Assembly (NCBI RefSeq): GCF_041821145.1
Contig: NZ_JBGUBC010000003.1
Span: 62,001-126,000 of the forward strand
Direction: 5' to 3'
From: Halopenitus sp041821145
Lineage (GTDB): Archaea; Halobacteriota; Halobacteria; Halobacteriales; Haloferacaceae
Length of the DNA: 64,000 nucleotides
Under the pieces are notes generated by a model. That model worked only from the letters and a program-made list of their open reading frames with translations, searched no databases and was not told the DNA's origin. The translations under genes were made by a program, and so were the position numbers. Shown in pieces: positions 35,345 to 44,402 of the stretch (position 1 is its first letter; each line of letters begins with the position of its first letter).

Positions 35345-35973
35345 GGGTTACCTTCGTCGACAACTACGATTCGTTTACCTACAACCTCGTCGAGTACGTC
35401 TCCGAACAGCCGATCGAGGGCGGCGTGGAGACGTCAGTGTTGAAGAACCGCGCGACGCTTTCGGACGTGGCTGACACCGACCCGGACGCGATCGTGATCA
35501 GTCCCGGTCCGGGACATCCGAAACACGACCGAGACGTCGGCGTCACGAGGGACGTCCTGCGGGAGCTTTCGCCGACGATACCGACCTTCGGCGTCTGTTT
35601 GGGTCTGGAGGCTGCCGTTTACGAATACGGCGGGTCGGTCGGTCACGCACCCGAGCCGGTCCACGGCAAGGCGTTTCCGATCACCCACGACGGCGAGGGC
35701 GTGTTCGCCGGGCTCGAACAGGGATTCCGTGCGGGACGGTACCACTCGCTTGTGGCGACCGAGGTGCCCGACGTCTTTGCGGTCACCGCGACGACTGACC
35801 ACGACGGTACCGAACTCGTGATGGGGATCCGCCACCGCGAGTACCCGATCGAGTGCGTCCAGTTCCATCCCGAAAGCGTCCTCACGGGCGTCGGCCACGA
35901 CGTAATCTACAACTTCCTGACGCAGGTCGTCCCTGCCGATCGCCCATCCCGATCGGACGCTCTCATCGAGTAA
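35341..35973 (+). CDS. trpG: anthranilate synthase component II, glutamine amidotransferase (TrpG)
   Basis: A 210-residue class I glutamine amidotransferase that supplies ammonia to TrpE. The catalytic triad is visible: Cys86 in FGVCLGLE, and His176 and Glu178 in QFHPESV. The oxyanion segment ISPGPGHP is at residues 53-60. The N-terminal MRVTFVDNYDSFTYNLVEY is typical of TrpG/PabA. It is the last gene of the trp operon and overlaps trpE by four bases. A separate p-aminobenzoate function cannot be excluded, but the context favours tryptophan synthesis. trpCBA is not in the window. Confidence 0.95.
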   Translation: MRVTFVDNYDSFTYNLVEYVSEQPIEGGVETSVLKNRATLSDVADTDPDAIVISPGPGHPKHDRDVGVTRDVLRELSPTIPTFGVCLGLEAAVYEYGGSVGHAPEPVHGKAFPITHDGEGVFAGLEQGFRAGRYHSLVATEVPDVFAVTATTDHDGTELVMGIRHREYPIECVQFHPESVLTGVGHDVIYNFLTQVVPADRPSRSDALIE

Positions 35974-35991
35974 CTCGCGCGTTCGGACCGA

Positions 35992-36201
35992 TCAGATGAT
36001 TCCGCCGGAGGAGAGGAGGAACAGCAACGCGACGATCACGGCGGCGATCGTGACGAGTTTCCAGGCGACGGCCAGGACGACGCGTCCGATGATGATGACG
36101 GCCGCGACGGCGACGAGTCCGATCAGCAACCGTCCAAGCGGGGTCGCGGCGATACCCATCTGTATGGGAGCCGTCGCGATCAGCGATGTCGGATCGTACA
36201 T
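35992..36201 (-). CDS. small membrane protein of unknown function
   Basis: A 69-residue hydrophobic protein starting at the ATG at 36201 (MYDPTSLIATAPIQMG). It has two predicted membrane helices, LGRLLIGLVAVAAVIIIGRV and KLVTIAAVIVALLFLLSS, and ends SGGII. A longer frame upstream (to 36318) is arginine-rich and not believed. It is convergent with trpG. The family is unknown to me, though tiny two-helix proteins of this kind are common in haloarchaea. Confidence 0.6.
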   Translation of the reverse strand: MYDPTSLIATAPIQMGIAATPLGRLLIGLVAVAAVIIIGRVVLAVAWKLVTIAAVIVALLFLLSSGGII

Positions 36202-36713
36202 GTCCGGGTCCAGGGGTACCGGCCGTATAAGTCTATGCGTGATCGGACGCCACGACCGACGACGAGTACCCCGATCGAACCGTGATATGGACACCCAACG
36301 ATAGCCGATAGTATACACGATCCGTTAATATAAAAATACGATCAAGTATCGGTCAAAACGTCCGTGAGTCGTCCGAAACCGACCGATTTGCTCCGAAACG
36401 TCTCAACCGGTGTCGCTCGACGGACGTGCGTCGACCTCCCCTTCAATTCCACTGTGAAACCCGCCTCTGTCGGTTGATTCTTCGACTCGAAGTTTCACTT
36501 CCACTCCGGAAGGATCATCCTTATGTGGCTTGCAGAACGATCGGAGGGACGTACCCGCGCGGCCCCATCCGTGCGACCGAAAGAAACCTCACATATCGAA
36601 TAGAAAGACGTCCATTTGGACCGGGAAGCCGAAGATACAAGGGTCCACCTCGCCAGTACCATACCACGATAGATGCACGATACGACACACGACCGGGGAG
36701 GCGTTCTCACGCA
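36202..36713 (+). other. 512-base intergenic region upstream of the ribonucleotide reductase
   Basis: No convincing gene is seen. The left part (36300-36360) is AT-rich with TTAATATAAAAATACG, a probable promoter area for the small membrane protein on the minus strand. Near 36516-36525 (ATCCTTATGT) and 36590-36600 (CACATATCGA) there are weak TATA-like runs that could serve nrdJ, giving a leader of ~100-170 bases. GGGGAGG at 36696-36702 may be its ribosome-binding site. I looked for a cobalamin-riboswitch-like fold and saw none. Confidence 0.5.
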
Positions 36714-39700
36714 ATGAGTGAGAGCGATCTCTCCGCCGACGAGCTCGAACTGCCGATCAAACGAACCACGGGCGAAACGCTCGAGGACCGTCTCACGGCG
36801 AACGCTTACCACAACATTCTCCCCGCCCGTTATCTGCGAAAGGACGCCGACGGGAACCAGATCGAGACGCAAGAGGAACTGTTCGTCCGCGTCGCGAAGA
36901 ACGTCGCGCTGGCGGAGGCCGTCTACGAGGCGGACAAACACGACGTCGAGATCACGGTCACTCCCGACCAGATCAAACCCGATCATCCCCGACGTGATGA
37001 ACTCGCAAGCGAGGTCTTCGGCGCGGGCGTCACCGCGGACGATGACGCCGAGACGACGCTTTCGGCCCACAACGTCAACAAGTTCTCCTACGAGACCATC
37101 GTTCCCGACCTTCCCGAGGAGATCCGCGAGCACGTCGAGGGAACCGCCGCGACGTTCCGCGAGGGCATGGAGTCGCTGTCGTTCATGCCGAACTCGCCGA
37201 CGCTGATGAACGCCGGCGACGAACTCCAGCAGCTATCAGCGTGCTTCGTCGACTCCCCGAGCGACGACATCACCGACATCCATCAGACCGCCAAGGAGGC
37301 CGCCGAGGTCTTCCAATCGGGTGGTGGAATGGGGTATGCTTTCTGGAAACTCCGCCCCTACGGCGACGCCGTCGGCTCCACCGGTGGGATCGCCTCCGGG
37401 CCGATCACCTTCATGCGGACCTACGACCAGATGTGCGAGACGATCGCACAGGGCGGCGCGCGCCGTGGCGCCCAGATGGGCGTGATGCGCGTCTCCCACC
37501 CCGACGTCATCCAGTTCATCCACGCGAAAAACAAGGATGTCTCCTTGGCCCACTCGCTGCGGCTCAACGACCCGGACGACTACACCCACACATCCTTCAA
37601 AGACGCTCTCGACGAGGCCAGAGAGCTGATCGACGACGAGGGTCGTGTCCCGAAGCATCTCCGGAACGCCGTCGAAGGGCACCTTTCGAATTTCAACATC
37701 TCCGTTGGCGTGACTGACGGCTTCATGGAGGCGCTGTACAACGACGAGGAGTTTACCTTCACCAACCCACGGACCGAAGAACCTCACATCGCGACCGCCG
37801 AGACGAAGGAGCTCTACGAGATGTTCGACCTCGGTCACCACGTCGAGGTCGGCGAGGAACTCTCGATCCCCGCTGGGGAGATCTGGGAGCACATGGTCGA
37901 GGGTGCTCACGAGAACGGCGAACCGGGCATTATCTACCTCGAACGGGTAAACAAACAGCACTCCTTCGACGTCGAGGAACATCCGGACCACCGGATCCTC
38001 GCGACCAATCCGTGTGTTACTGGTGACACGCTGATCAGTACGGAAAACGGCCTCGTCGAAGCTGAAGAACTCTACGAACAGGGCGTCGCGCGTACTGTCG
38101 TCGTCGACGGCCGTCTCAGTGAAGAGACGCTCAAGGAAGCGAGCAGCGTCTACAAGACCGGTGAAAAGGACGTTTATAAACTCACCACCGAGGAAGGGTA
38201 CGAACTCCGTCTGACCGCCGATCACCGTGTGATGACCGACGATGGCTGGGTCGAGGCGGAGCACCTTGATGCCGGCGATACCGTCCACGTTCAGAATCGA
38301 AAAGGCGCGTTCGGGCAACACGGATCAGTTGAAGAAGGCCGCGTCCTCGGATGGCTCGTCGGTGACGGACACCTCAAGCACGACGAGGAACGTGCGGTTC
38401 TCAATTTCTACGATGAGGATGCCGAGGTATCCGAATCGTTCGCTGCTGATGTGAACGAGATCATTCGAGAGCCTGTTGGGAACGCCGATTACGGAGTCGG
38501 TGTCAGTGAAATCAAACGTGACGACGGATACCGTGGTGCACAGGCGGTCGAGCAGCGGATCCGTTCGGCTCGTCTCTATGAGTACGCCTCCGAAGCCGGG
38601 CTCGCTGAGCAGAAACACCAGGTTCCCGACATCGTCACTCGCGGAAGTCAGGGGATGGCTCGTGGATTCCTACGCGCACTCTTCTCCGCAGATGGCGGGG
38701 TTTACGGTGACATCGAAAAGGGTGTTTCCGTCCGTCTTACGAGTACCAGTACTGACTTGTTACAGGATGTCCAGCAACTTCTGCTTAACTTCGGGGTCTA
38801 CAGCAAGATATACGAGGAACGTCACGAAGCCGGCCTTCAGGAGATGCCGGACGGAAACGGTGGAACGGCCGAGTACGAACGCCAAGCGGATCACGATCTT
38901 GTCATTTCGAAGGACAATCTGCTGCGGTTCCGCGACGAGATCGGCTTCCTGCTTGACTCGAAGAACGAAGCACTCGACAAGCGGCTCGACGACTACGATC
39001 GTGGTCCCTATTCCGAGCGCTTTGAAGCGACAGTCGTGTCCGTTGAGCCGGATGGTCACGAGGCCGTGTATGACCTCACTGAACCCGACACCAGTTCGTT
39101 CGTTGCTAATGGTCTCGTGGTTCACAACTGCGGCGAGCAACCACTCGAGGAGTACGAGGCCTGTAACCTCGGTCACATCAATCTCTCCACGCTCGCCGAT
39201 CTGGACGCGCCCGACTGGCGCGTCTGGAGCGAGGAGCACGCCGACGAATACGACACGCAGGAGGCTGCGATCGACGCGTTCCTCGAGGAGGCGATCGACT
39301 TCGAGGCATTCGACGAGCGCATCGACTACGGCACGCGCTTCCTCGAGAACGTCGTCACGATGTCGGATTTCCCGGTTTCGGAGATCGAACAGCGGGTCCG
39401 CGACATGCGGAAGATCGGCCTCGGCGTGATGGGGCTTGCACAGCTGTACATCCAACTCGGCGTTCGGTACGGCTCCGAGACCGGCAACGAGATCGCGGGC
39501 CAGTTGATGACCCACATCAACCACGTCTCCAAGCGGACGTCCCACGAACTCGCAGGCGAGCGTGGCTCCTTTAACGACTGGGCGGATTCGAAGTACGCGA
39601 ACCCGACCGAGTACCGCGAGTGGTTCGAACACCATACCGGGCTCGATGCCGACGAGTGGGCCGACGGCTTCCCGATCCGCAACCATAACACGACGACGAT

Positions 39701-41003
39701 CGCGCCGACCGGCACGACCTCGATGGTCGGCAACACGACCGGCGGCTGTGAGCCGATCTACAACGTCGCCTACTACAAGAACGTCTCCGACGACGTCCAG
39801 GGCGACGAGATGCTCGTCGAGTTCGACGACTACTTCCTGCGGACGCTGGAGGCCAACGACATCGACGTCGACGCGGTCAAACGCGAGGCCCAAGCGCAGA
39901 TGGCCGAAAACGAGTTCGACGGCGTCGAGGGGCTGGAGACGGTCCCGAACCCGATCGGCGAGCTGTTCGTCGTCACCGGCGATCTTTCGGGGAAACAGCA
40001 CGCGGCAGTGCAGTGTGCCTGCCAGCGCGGAGTCGATTCGGCCATCTCGAAGACGTGTAACTTCCCCAACTCGGCGTCCCTCGAGGACATGGACGAGGTC
40101 TACCGCTACATCTACGACCACGGTGGCAAGGGGGTCACCGTCTACCGCGACGGCACGCGCTCGAAACAAGTTCTGACCACGCGTGCGAAAAACGCCGAGT
40201 TCGCCGACGAGTCCGAGGCTGCCGAGACGATCGTCGAGCAGATCGACGAGGTCTTCGGCGGCGTCGAGGCGTTCCTCGACAACGAGGACGTTCAGGCGCA
40301 ACTCGACGCGGAGATCGCCGACCTACTCGAGGCCAGCGAACGGCCCAGCGTCAACTACGCGGAGACGCGTCCCCGCCCCGACTCGCTCAATGGCGTCACT
40401 CAGCGCGTCGAGACGGGCTACGGCAAGCTCTACGTGACGATCAACGAGGACGAGAACGGCGGCCCCTTCGAGCTGTTCGCGAACATCGGCCACTCGGGCG
40501 GCTACACGAACTCCTTCACCGAGGCGCTCGCGAAGGTCATCTCGACGGCGCTCCGCTCCGGCGTCGACCCCGTGGAGATCGTCGACGAGCTGCAGGGCAC
40601 CCGAAGTCCGAAAGTCGCCTGGGACAAAGGCGAACAGATACAGTCGATCCCGGACGCGATCGGGACGGCCCTGCGTCGGTATCTCGACGACGAGATCGAC
40701 AAGGGCATTCCCCAACAGCAGTCCCTTAGCGAACTCGAGGAAGAGACCCCCGACGATTCGCCGACGACGGAAAGCGGACAGACGGACGGTGGCGGAGTCG
40801 CCGCCGACGCGGCGGCCGGCGAGGCTGGCCTGTCTCCCGATCCGGACGCCACGGATGGTGCGGCTCCGGAGCCTGACCAGGACGTCACACAGGACCTCAT
40901 CGCTGCCGGCGAGTCGCCGGAGTGTCCCGAATGCGGCGGGATGAACCTCTACTTCTCGGAGGGCTGTAAGACGTGTGAGTCCTGCGGCTGGTCGGAGTGT
41001 TGA
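36714..41003 (+). CDS. nrdJ: adenosylcobalamin-dependent (class II) ribonucleotide reductase with intein
   Basis: A 1429-residue precursor; the mature enzyme would be ~1057 residues after removal of a 372-residue intein (38013-39128). The reductase makes deoxyribonucleotides using a cobalamin-generated thiyl radical. The active-site pair cysteine is in LQQLSACFVDSP. The catalytic N-x-C-x-E is NPCGEQPL, split by the intein, and the second redox Cys follows in EEYEACNLGHINLS. PTGTTSMVGNTTGGCEPIY is the class II finger loop region. The C-terminus has a zinc-finger-like cluster (CPECGG ... CKTCESCGWSEC) after an acidic linker. I start at the ATG at 36714. It is monocistronic. Confidence 0.95.
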   Translation: MSESDLSADELELPIKRTTGETLEDRLTANAYHNILPARYLRKDADGNQIETQEELFVRVAKNVALAEAVYEADKHDVEITVTPDQIKPDHPRRDELASEVFGAGVTADDDAETTLSAHNVNKFSYETIVPDLPEEIREHVEGTAATFREGMESLSFMPNSPTLMNAGDELQQLSACFVDSPSDDITDIHQTAKEAAEVFQSGGGMGYAFWKLRPYGDAVGSTGGIASGPITFMRTYDQMCETIAQGGARRGAQMGVMRVSHPDVIQFIHAKNKDVSLAHSLRLNDPDDYTHTSFKDALDEARELIDDEGRVPKHLRNAVEGHLSNFNISVGVTDGFMEALYNDEEFTFTNPRTEEPHIATAETKELYEMFDLGHHVEVGEELSIPAGEIWEHMVEGAHENGEPGIIYLERVNKQHSFDVEEHPDHRILATNPCVTGDTLISTENGLVEAEELYEQGVARTVVVDGRLSEETLKEASSVYKTGEKDVYKLTTEEGYELRLTADHRVMTDDGWVEAEHLDAGDTVHVQNRKGAFGQHGSVEEGRVLGWLVGDGHLKHDEERAVLNFYDEDAEVSESFAADVNEIIREPVGNADYGVGVSEIKRDDGYRGAQAVEQRIRSARLYEYASEAGLAEQKHQVPDIVTRGSQGMARGFLRALFSADGGVYGDIEKGVSVRLTSTSTDLLQDVQQLLLNFGVYSKIYEERHEAGLQEMPDGNGGTAEYERQADHDLVISKDNLLRFRDEIGFLLDSKNEALDKRLDDYDRGPYSERFEATVVSVEPDGHEAVYDLTEPDTSSFVANGLVVHNCGEQPLEEYEACNLGHINLSTLADLDAPDWRVWSEEHADEYDTQEAAIDAFLEEAIDFEAFDERIDYGTRFLENVVTMSDFPVSEIEQRVRDMRKIGLGVMGLAQLYIQLGVRYGSETGNEIAGQLMTHINHVSKRTSHELAGERGSFNDWADSKYANPTEYREWFEHHTGLDADEWADGFPIRNHNTTTIAPTGTTSMVGNTTGGCEPIYNVAYYKNVSDDVQGDEMLVEFDDYFLRTLEANDIDVDAVKREAQAQMAENEFDGVEGLETVPNPIGELFVVTGDLSGKQHAAVQCACQRGVDSAISKTCNFPNSASLEDMDEVYRYIYDHGGKGVTVYRDGTRSKQVLTTRAKNAEFADESEAAETIVEQIDEVFGGVEAFLDNEDVQAQLDAEIADLLEASERPSVNYAETRPRPDSLNGVTQRVETGYGKLYVTINEDENGGPFELFANIGHSGGYTNSFTEALAKVISTALRSGVDPVEIVDELQGTRSPKVAWDKGEQIQSIPDAIGTALRRYLDDEIDKGIPQQQSLSELEEETPDDSPTTESGQTDGGGVAADAAAGEAGLSPDPDATDGAAPEPDQDVTQDLIAAGESPECPECGGMNLYFSEGCKTCESCGWSEC
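38013..39128 (+). other. intein with LAGLIDADG homing endonuclease inside NrdJ
   Basis: In frame within nrdJ, residues 434-805 form an intein. It starts with Cys (CVTGDTLISTENG, block A), has the block B TADHRVMTDDGW with the T-x2-H motif, and ends SSFVANGLVVHN with Cys as the next residue (blocks F and G). All splicing residues are present. Two endonuclease motifs are visible: LGWLVGDGHL and FLRALFSADGGV. The endonuclease thus looks intact. The DNA is visibly less GC-rich, with different codon choice from the exteins, consistent with horizontal acquisition. Confidence 0.95.
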
Positions 41004-41094
41004 TTCCCATCCGGACGCGGAAAGCACACTGACGCGCTTCCGATTTTTTGACGTCGACTCGACGAGTACTCTCGGCTGCCGTTCTGGTGGTCGG

Positions 41095-42081
41095 TCACGG
41101 GGAGAGGTACGAGACGAGCCGGCAGTTTCGCCAGTTATGGCTTCGGCGCGCCCCCGTCGGCGCATCGACTTCGAAGGAATCGACGACGGCGTAGAAGACG
41201 GCCTCGGGGTCATCGTTCCACTGCCAAAGCCACCGTGTGTGGGCGAGCAGTCGGAGGGTTCTGGCGAGTGAGAGGCTCGGCGTTTCGGTGAGCGTGTCGT
41301 ACCCGTGATCGCGGATGAGACGGTGGTGGTCGGCATACAGAACGGCCGCCAGCAGAACCGCCAACTGGCAGTCCTCGGGGAGATATCGGATCCCCGCGAC
41401 ACCCTCGGCGTAGAGTTTCTCGGTACGTTCGAGTTCCGACCGGATCGCGGCGGCGATCGAATCGTCGAACCGACACTCGAGGACTTGTTGGACGGAGGCG
41501 CCGTGCTCGTGAAGCGTCCTCGCGGGGAGGTACACTCGCTCGCGCTCGCGAACGTCCTCACCGACGTCGCGCAGGAAGTTGGTCATCTGGAACGCCTCCC
41601 CGAGCTTCGTGGCGTGAGGAAGAGCCCGCTCGGGTTCTTCGACGTCCATCACCGACGTCATCATCCGGCCGACGGCGGCGGCCGAGCCGTTCATGTACGC
41701 CTCAAGATCGGCATAGGTCTCGTATTGCGATCGATCGATATCCGCGGCCATCGCGTCCAGAAAGACGGTTACGTCGCTTTTCGCGATTCCGCAGTCGGAA
41801 CGGAGGTCACGGAACGCGGCGAGCACGTCGTCCGCCGGGGCGTCACCGGGTGGTTCCTCCCCGAGAACGACCCGGCGGATCCGGTCGATCTCCTCGCGTT
41901 GTTCCGACGGTGAGCCGGTATTTTCCGCATCGACGATCTCGTCGGCGACGCGAAAGAACCCGTAGAGGACGTAGGTTGGATGGCGGATACGCTCGGGGAG
42001 CAACCTAGTCGCGACGTGGAAGGTCCTCCCGGTGCGCCGTTGGATCCGTTTTCCTCGAGCGACCCGATCGTCGTCGATCAT
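41095..42081 (-). CDS. crtB: phytoene synthase (squalene/phytoene synthase family)
   Basis: A 328-residue head-to-head prenyl synthase joining two geranylgeranyl diphosphates into phytoene, the first carotenoid step. The two aspartate-rich motifs are visible: RVADEIVDA (residues ~44-52) and NFLRDVGEDVRERERVYLP. YMNGSAAAVGRMM is also typical. The gene reads toward nrdJ. The other carotenoid genes lie just behind it on the same strand. Squalene synthase is the main alternative, but the location favours phytoene synthase. Confidence 0.9.
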   Translation of the reverse strand: MIDDDRVARGKRIQRRTGRTFHVATRLLPERIRHPTYVLYGFFRVADEIVDAENTGSPSEQREEIDRIRRVVLGEEPPGDAPADDVLAAFRDLRSDCGIAKSDVTVFLDAMAADIDRSQYETYADLEAYMNGSAAAVGRMMTSVMDVEEPERALPHATKLGEAFQMTNFLRDVGEDVRERERVYLPARTLHEHGASVQQVLECRFDDSIAAAIRSELERTEKLYAEGVAGIRYLPEDCQLAVLLAAVLYADHHRLIRDHGYDTLTETPSLSLARTLRLLAHTRWLWQWNDDPEAVFYAVVDSFEVDAPTGARRSHNWRNCRLVSYLSP

Positions 42082-42273
42082 CCGTACACCGCCGCGAGGT
42101 CGCGGTCGGAACTGAGAATGCGGGTGCCCATACCGTCGATCTATATGGCATGTAGAAGTATAACTGTTCGTGCGCTTTCCTTACCGTGTTCGATGGCGCT
42201 GGTCGATCGCCGAACAAATATATCAGATCACTGTACGGATGACCGGAATGGACCGTGATTTCGATCAGTGGCG

Positions 42274-42501
42274 TCAGTAAAACGTATCGCTGCAGTCGTA
42301 GACGACGCCGTGATCCGGACAGACGTACTTGCAGTGGCGGTGGATCATCGCGGTGCCACACAGGGGACACGGACGCCCACGGGGCGATTCGGTGGTTCGG
42401 GTATTGGATTCGGAGTCGGAGTCCGAATCTGATTCTGAATCGGAGTCCGCATTCGGATCGGCATCCGCATCCGGATCCGTGTCCGACGTGTGTTCCGGCA
42501 C
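42274..42501 (-). CDS. small zinc-finger protein (HVO_2523-like) with acidic repeat tail
   Basis: A 75-residue protein. The C-terminal 35 residues form a compact zinc finger with CPLCGTAMIHRHCKYVC and a following PDHGVVYDC, giving several Cys/His ligands. From memory this matches a haloarchaeal family named after Haloferax HVO_2523, which I recall also lies near carotenoid genes. The N-terminal half is a low-complexity Asp/Ser/Glu run encoded by degenerate hexamer repeats of the gattcg/gagtcc type (42405-42480). It sits between crtB and cruF on the same strand. A regulatory role in the carotenoid cluster is plausible but unproven. Confidence 0.72.
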   Translation of the reverse strand: MPEHTSDTDPDADADPNADSDSESDSDSDSESNTRTTESPRGRPCPLCGTAMIHRHCKYVCPDHGVVYDCSDTFY

Positions 42502-42526
42502 GTTCGGGCCATCGAGTCGCGAACGC

Positions 42527-43444
42527 TTAACTCCGATCCATCCCTGGTTCGCGATCCATCCCTGGTTCGCGATCCGTCGCTCGACGCGGATCGAACGCTC
42601 GGGCGTCGAACCGGTCGGACCGGACCAATCCGATTCCGAATCCGACGGCGACGACGGCCGGAACCATGTTCCCGAACCAGAGGTTGATCCCGCCCCAGAG
42701 GAGGACGAAACTCACCACGTCATCGAGCATGAACGGACACGACCGAAGCCGCTCGATCAGTCGCTCACGATCGAAGGCCCGATCGAGTGTGGCCACCGCG
42801 ACGGCAGCCGAAAGCACCCATCCGAGGTAATTCGAGATCGGAACGTCATAAAACGCGCTGCCGGCGTCGTAGGCCCAGAACCCGAGCGCGACCGCGCCCG
42901 GATCCAACACCACGTCCATCCCGACCACGATGGCGGTCACGACCGAGAACCGGGCGATCGTCCCTGCGACCCGCGATCCGAACACCAACTCGCGAAGGAG
43001 GTAGCCGTTCATCACGAGCGGGATGAAAAACACCGGCAACGCGATCGGGATGCCACCGACCATCGGACCGAGATCGATTCCGTACTCGAAGGTTCCGTAG
43101 GGCCATCCCGTCCGTATTCCGACCGACTCGATCGCGTAGGTGTATCCCACCAGGATCCCGATCCACGCTCCAGCACGTCTGTCGAGAAGCGGGAGCACGC
43201 CGACGACGAGCGGTGAACGCATCACGAGCACGCCGATGAGGAGGATCCACGGGTTAAACTGGAGGGGAGTCGGCAGCCACCCCTCAGCGCTGGCAACGAG
43301 CGAGAGGGCGCCGATCGCGGGAAAGACGACGGCGATCGTGACCCGGTGCTCCCGAACGATCCCGTCGAGCGCGAGTTCGAATCGACGGCGGCTGTCGGGA
43401 AACCGATCGGGGAGATCGAGACTCCATGACGTATCACGCGACAC
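42527..43444 (-). CDS. cruF: bisanhydrobacterioruberin hydratase (CruF)
   Basis: A 305-residue membrane protein of the CruF/DUF422 carotenoid hydratase family. In haloarchaea it adds water to the end double bonds in the last step to bacterioruberin. Seven or eight membrane helices are visible, with characteristic GWPYGTFEYG and MDVVLDPGAVALGFWAY. The start is a GTG at 43444, 11 bases inside the end of lyeJ, showing tight coupling. The extreme C-terminus contains a duplicated DREPGM encoded by an 18-base tandem repeat. It is the third gene of crtD-lyeJ-cruF, the order I recall from Haloarcula. Confidence 0.92.
   Translation of the reverse strand: MSRDTSWSLDLPDRFPDSRRRFELALDGIVREHRVTIAVVFPAIGALSLVASAEGWLPTPLQFNPWILLIGVLVMRSPLVVGVLPLLDRRAGAWIGILVGYTYAIESVGIRTGWPYGTFEYGIDLGPMVGGIPIALPVFFIPLVMNGYLLRELVFGSRVAGTIARFSVVTAIVVGMDVVLDPGAVALGFWAYDAGSAFYDVPISNYLGWVLSAAVAVATLDRAFDRERLIERLRSCPFMLDDVVSFVLLWGGINLWFGNMVPAVVAVGFGIGLVRSDRFDARAFDPRRATDREPGMDREPGMDRS
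42535..42570 (-). repeat. 18-base perfect tandem repeat in the cruF 3' end
   Basis: gatccatccctggttcgc occurs twice back to back (42535-42552 and 42553-42570), followed by a further gatcc. On the minus strand it encodes the repeated DREPGM near the CruF C-terminus. It is in frame and therefore tolerated. Confidence 0.9.
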
Positions 43445-44402
43445 TCGCGATCACCTCCGGAAGGGAAACGATACGCCAGAGCCCCCCGATCGTGAGAGCG
43501 GTTCCGACGACCGTATTGAGCGCCGGAAACCACCAGTAGGCACGCTCGACCGCGATGGGCGTACTCGCGACGACGGCGACGAAGACCGGATAGATACCCA
43601 ACAGCGCGCCAAGACGGATGTCGACAATGGCGAAGGCGATCGCTGCGAGGCTCCAGCAGACTCCGCAGTACGCGTACGTCCACGATTCGCCGAGGAGCGT
43701 GGCCGTCGTCTCGATTCCCGCCTCGCGATCGGGGTCGATGTCGGGGATCGCGGAGAACGTATGCATCGCCATGGTCCACGCCCAGGCACCCACGAGCGCG
43801 GCCCAGGGAGGGTGTCCGCCCGAGATCGTCGCGTAGGCGGCCGCACCCGGAAGGACATAGAGCCCGTTCGAGACTGAATCGAGGATCGGGGTCGTCTTGA
43901 ACCGGAGCGGCGGAGCGCTGTAGCCGACCGCGAGCGCGAAGAACCCGGCTAAATACGGCCACGCCGCCGGCTGACTCACGGCGAACGTCGCGACACCCAG
44001 GCCCGCCGAGGCGACGATCGCTGCGGTCGCGAGGCGGTCCCCCCGCCAGCGAGTCTCGCGTGACTCGGCGGCGGCCTTCTTCGGGTTGTGCGCGTCCAGG
44101 TCAGCATCGAAGGCGTCATTGACTCCGTACAACAGGACGTTCGCCGGCAGTAGGAAGTAGCCGAACAGGAGGAGCGCGCTCGGCGCGAACAGTCCGCGGA
44201 CTGAGGAGGCGCCGTAGGCGACCCCGACGACCACCGGTCCGGCGAGGTAGAACCAGAATCGGGGTCGCGAGAGCACGAGCAGATACCGGATGCGATCGCT
44301 CCCCTCACGGCGATCGGTCGTCTCCGTCGCCTGATTCGATTTGGATGACTCCGTCACCGGTTTGGGTACCGAGGCATCGTCAGCGTCGACGTCGTCTCTC
44401 AT
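43434..44402 (-). CDS. lyeJ: lycopene elongase/1,2-hydratase (UbiA-type prenyltransferase, LyeJ)
   Basis: A ~322-residue UbiA-superfamily membrane prenyltransferase. It adds C5 units to lycopene in C50 bacterioruberin synthesis. The two Asp-rich motifs of the superfamily are visible: NDAFDADLDAHNPKK and DIDPDREAGIETTAT. Eight or nine helices surround them. I start at the ATG at 44402 (MRDDVDADD), which overlaps the crtD stop as ATGA. A longer start at 44450 would run into crtD. LyeJ is known to inhibit competing retinal formation in some haloarchaea; that role is from the literature, not from this sequence. Confidence 0.92.
   Translation of the reverse strand: MRDDVDADDASVPKPVTESSKSNQATETTDRREGSDRIRYLLVLSRPRFWFYLAGPVVVGVAYGASSVRGLFAPSALLLFGYFLLPANVLLYGVNDAFDADLDAHNPKKAAAESRETRWRGDRLATAAIVASAGLGVATFAVSQPAAWPYLAGFFALAVGYSAPPLRFKTTPILDSVSNGLYVLPGAAAYATISGGHPPWAALVGAWAWTMAMHTFSAIPDIDPDREAGIETTATLLGESWTYAYCGVCWSLAAIAFAIVDIRLGALLGIYPVFVAVVASTPIAVERAYWWFPALNTVVGTALTIGGLWRIVSLPEVIASVA

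Noticed and set aside
36202..36713. Possible cobalamin riboswitch before the B12-dependent reductase
   Set aside because: No conserved B12-box-like element or stable multi-stem fold could be seen, and such riboswitches are not expected in haloarchaea.
38760..40301. 513-codon minus-strand frame across the nrdJ intein and extein
   Set aside because: It crosses the intein-extein border, has no start signals and mirrors nrdJ codon structure.
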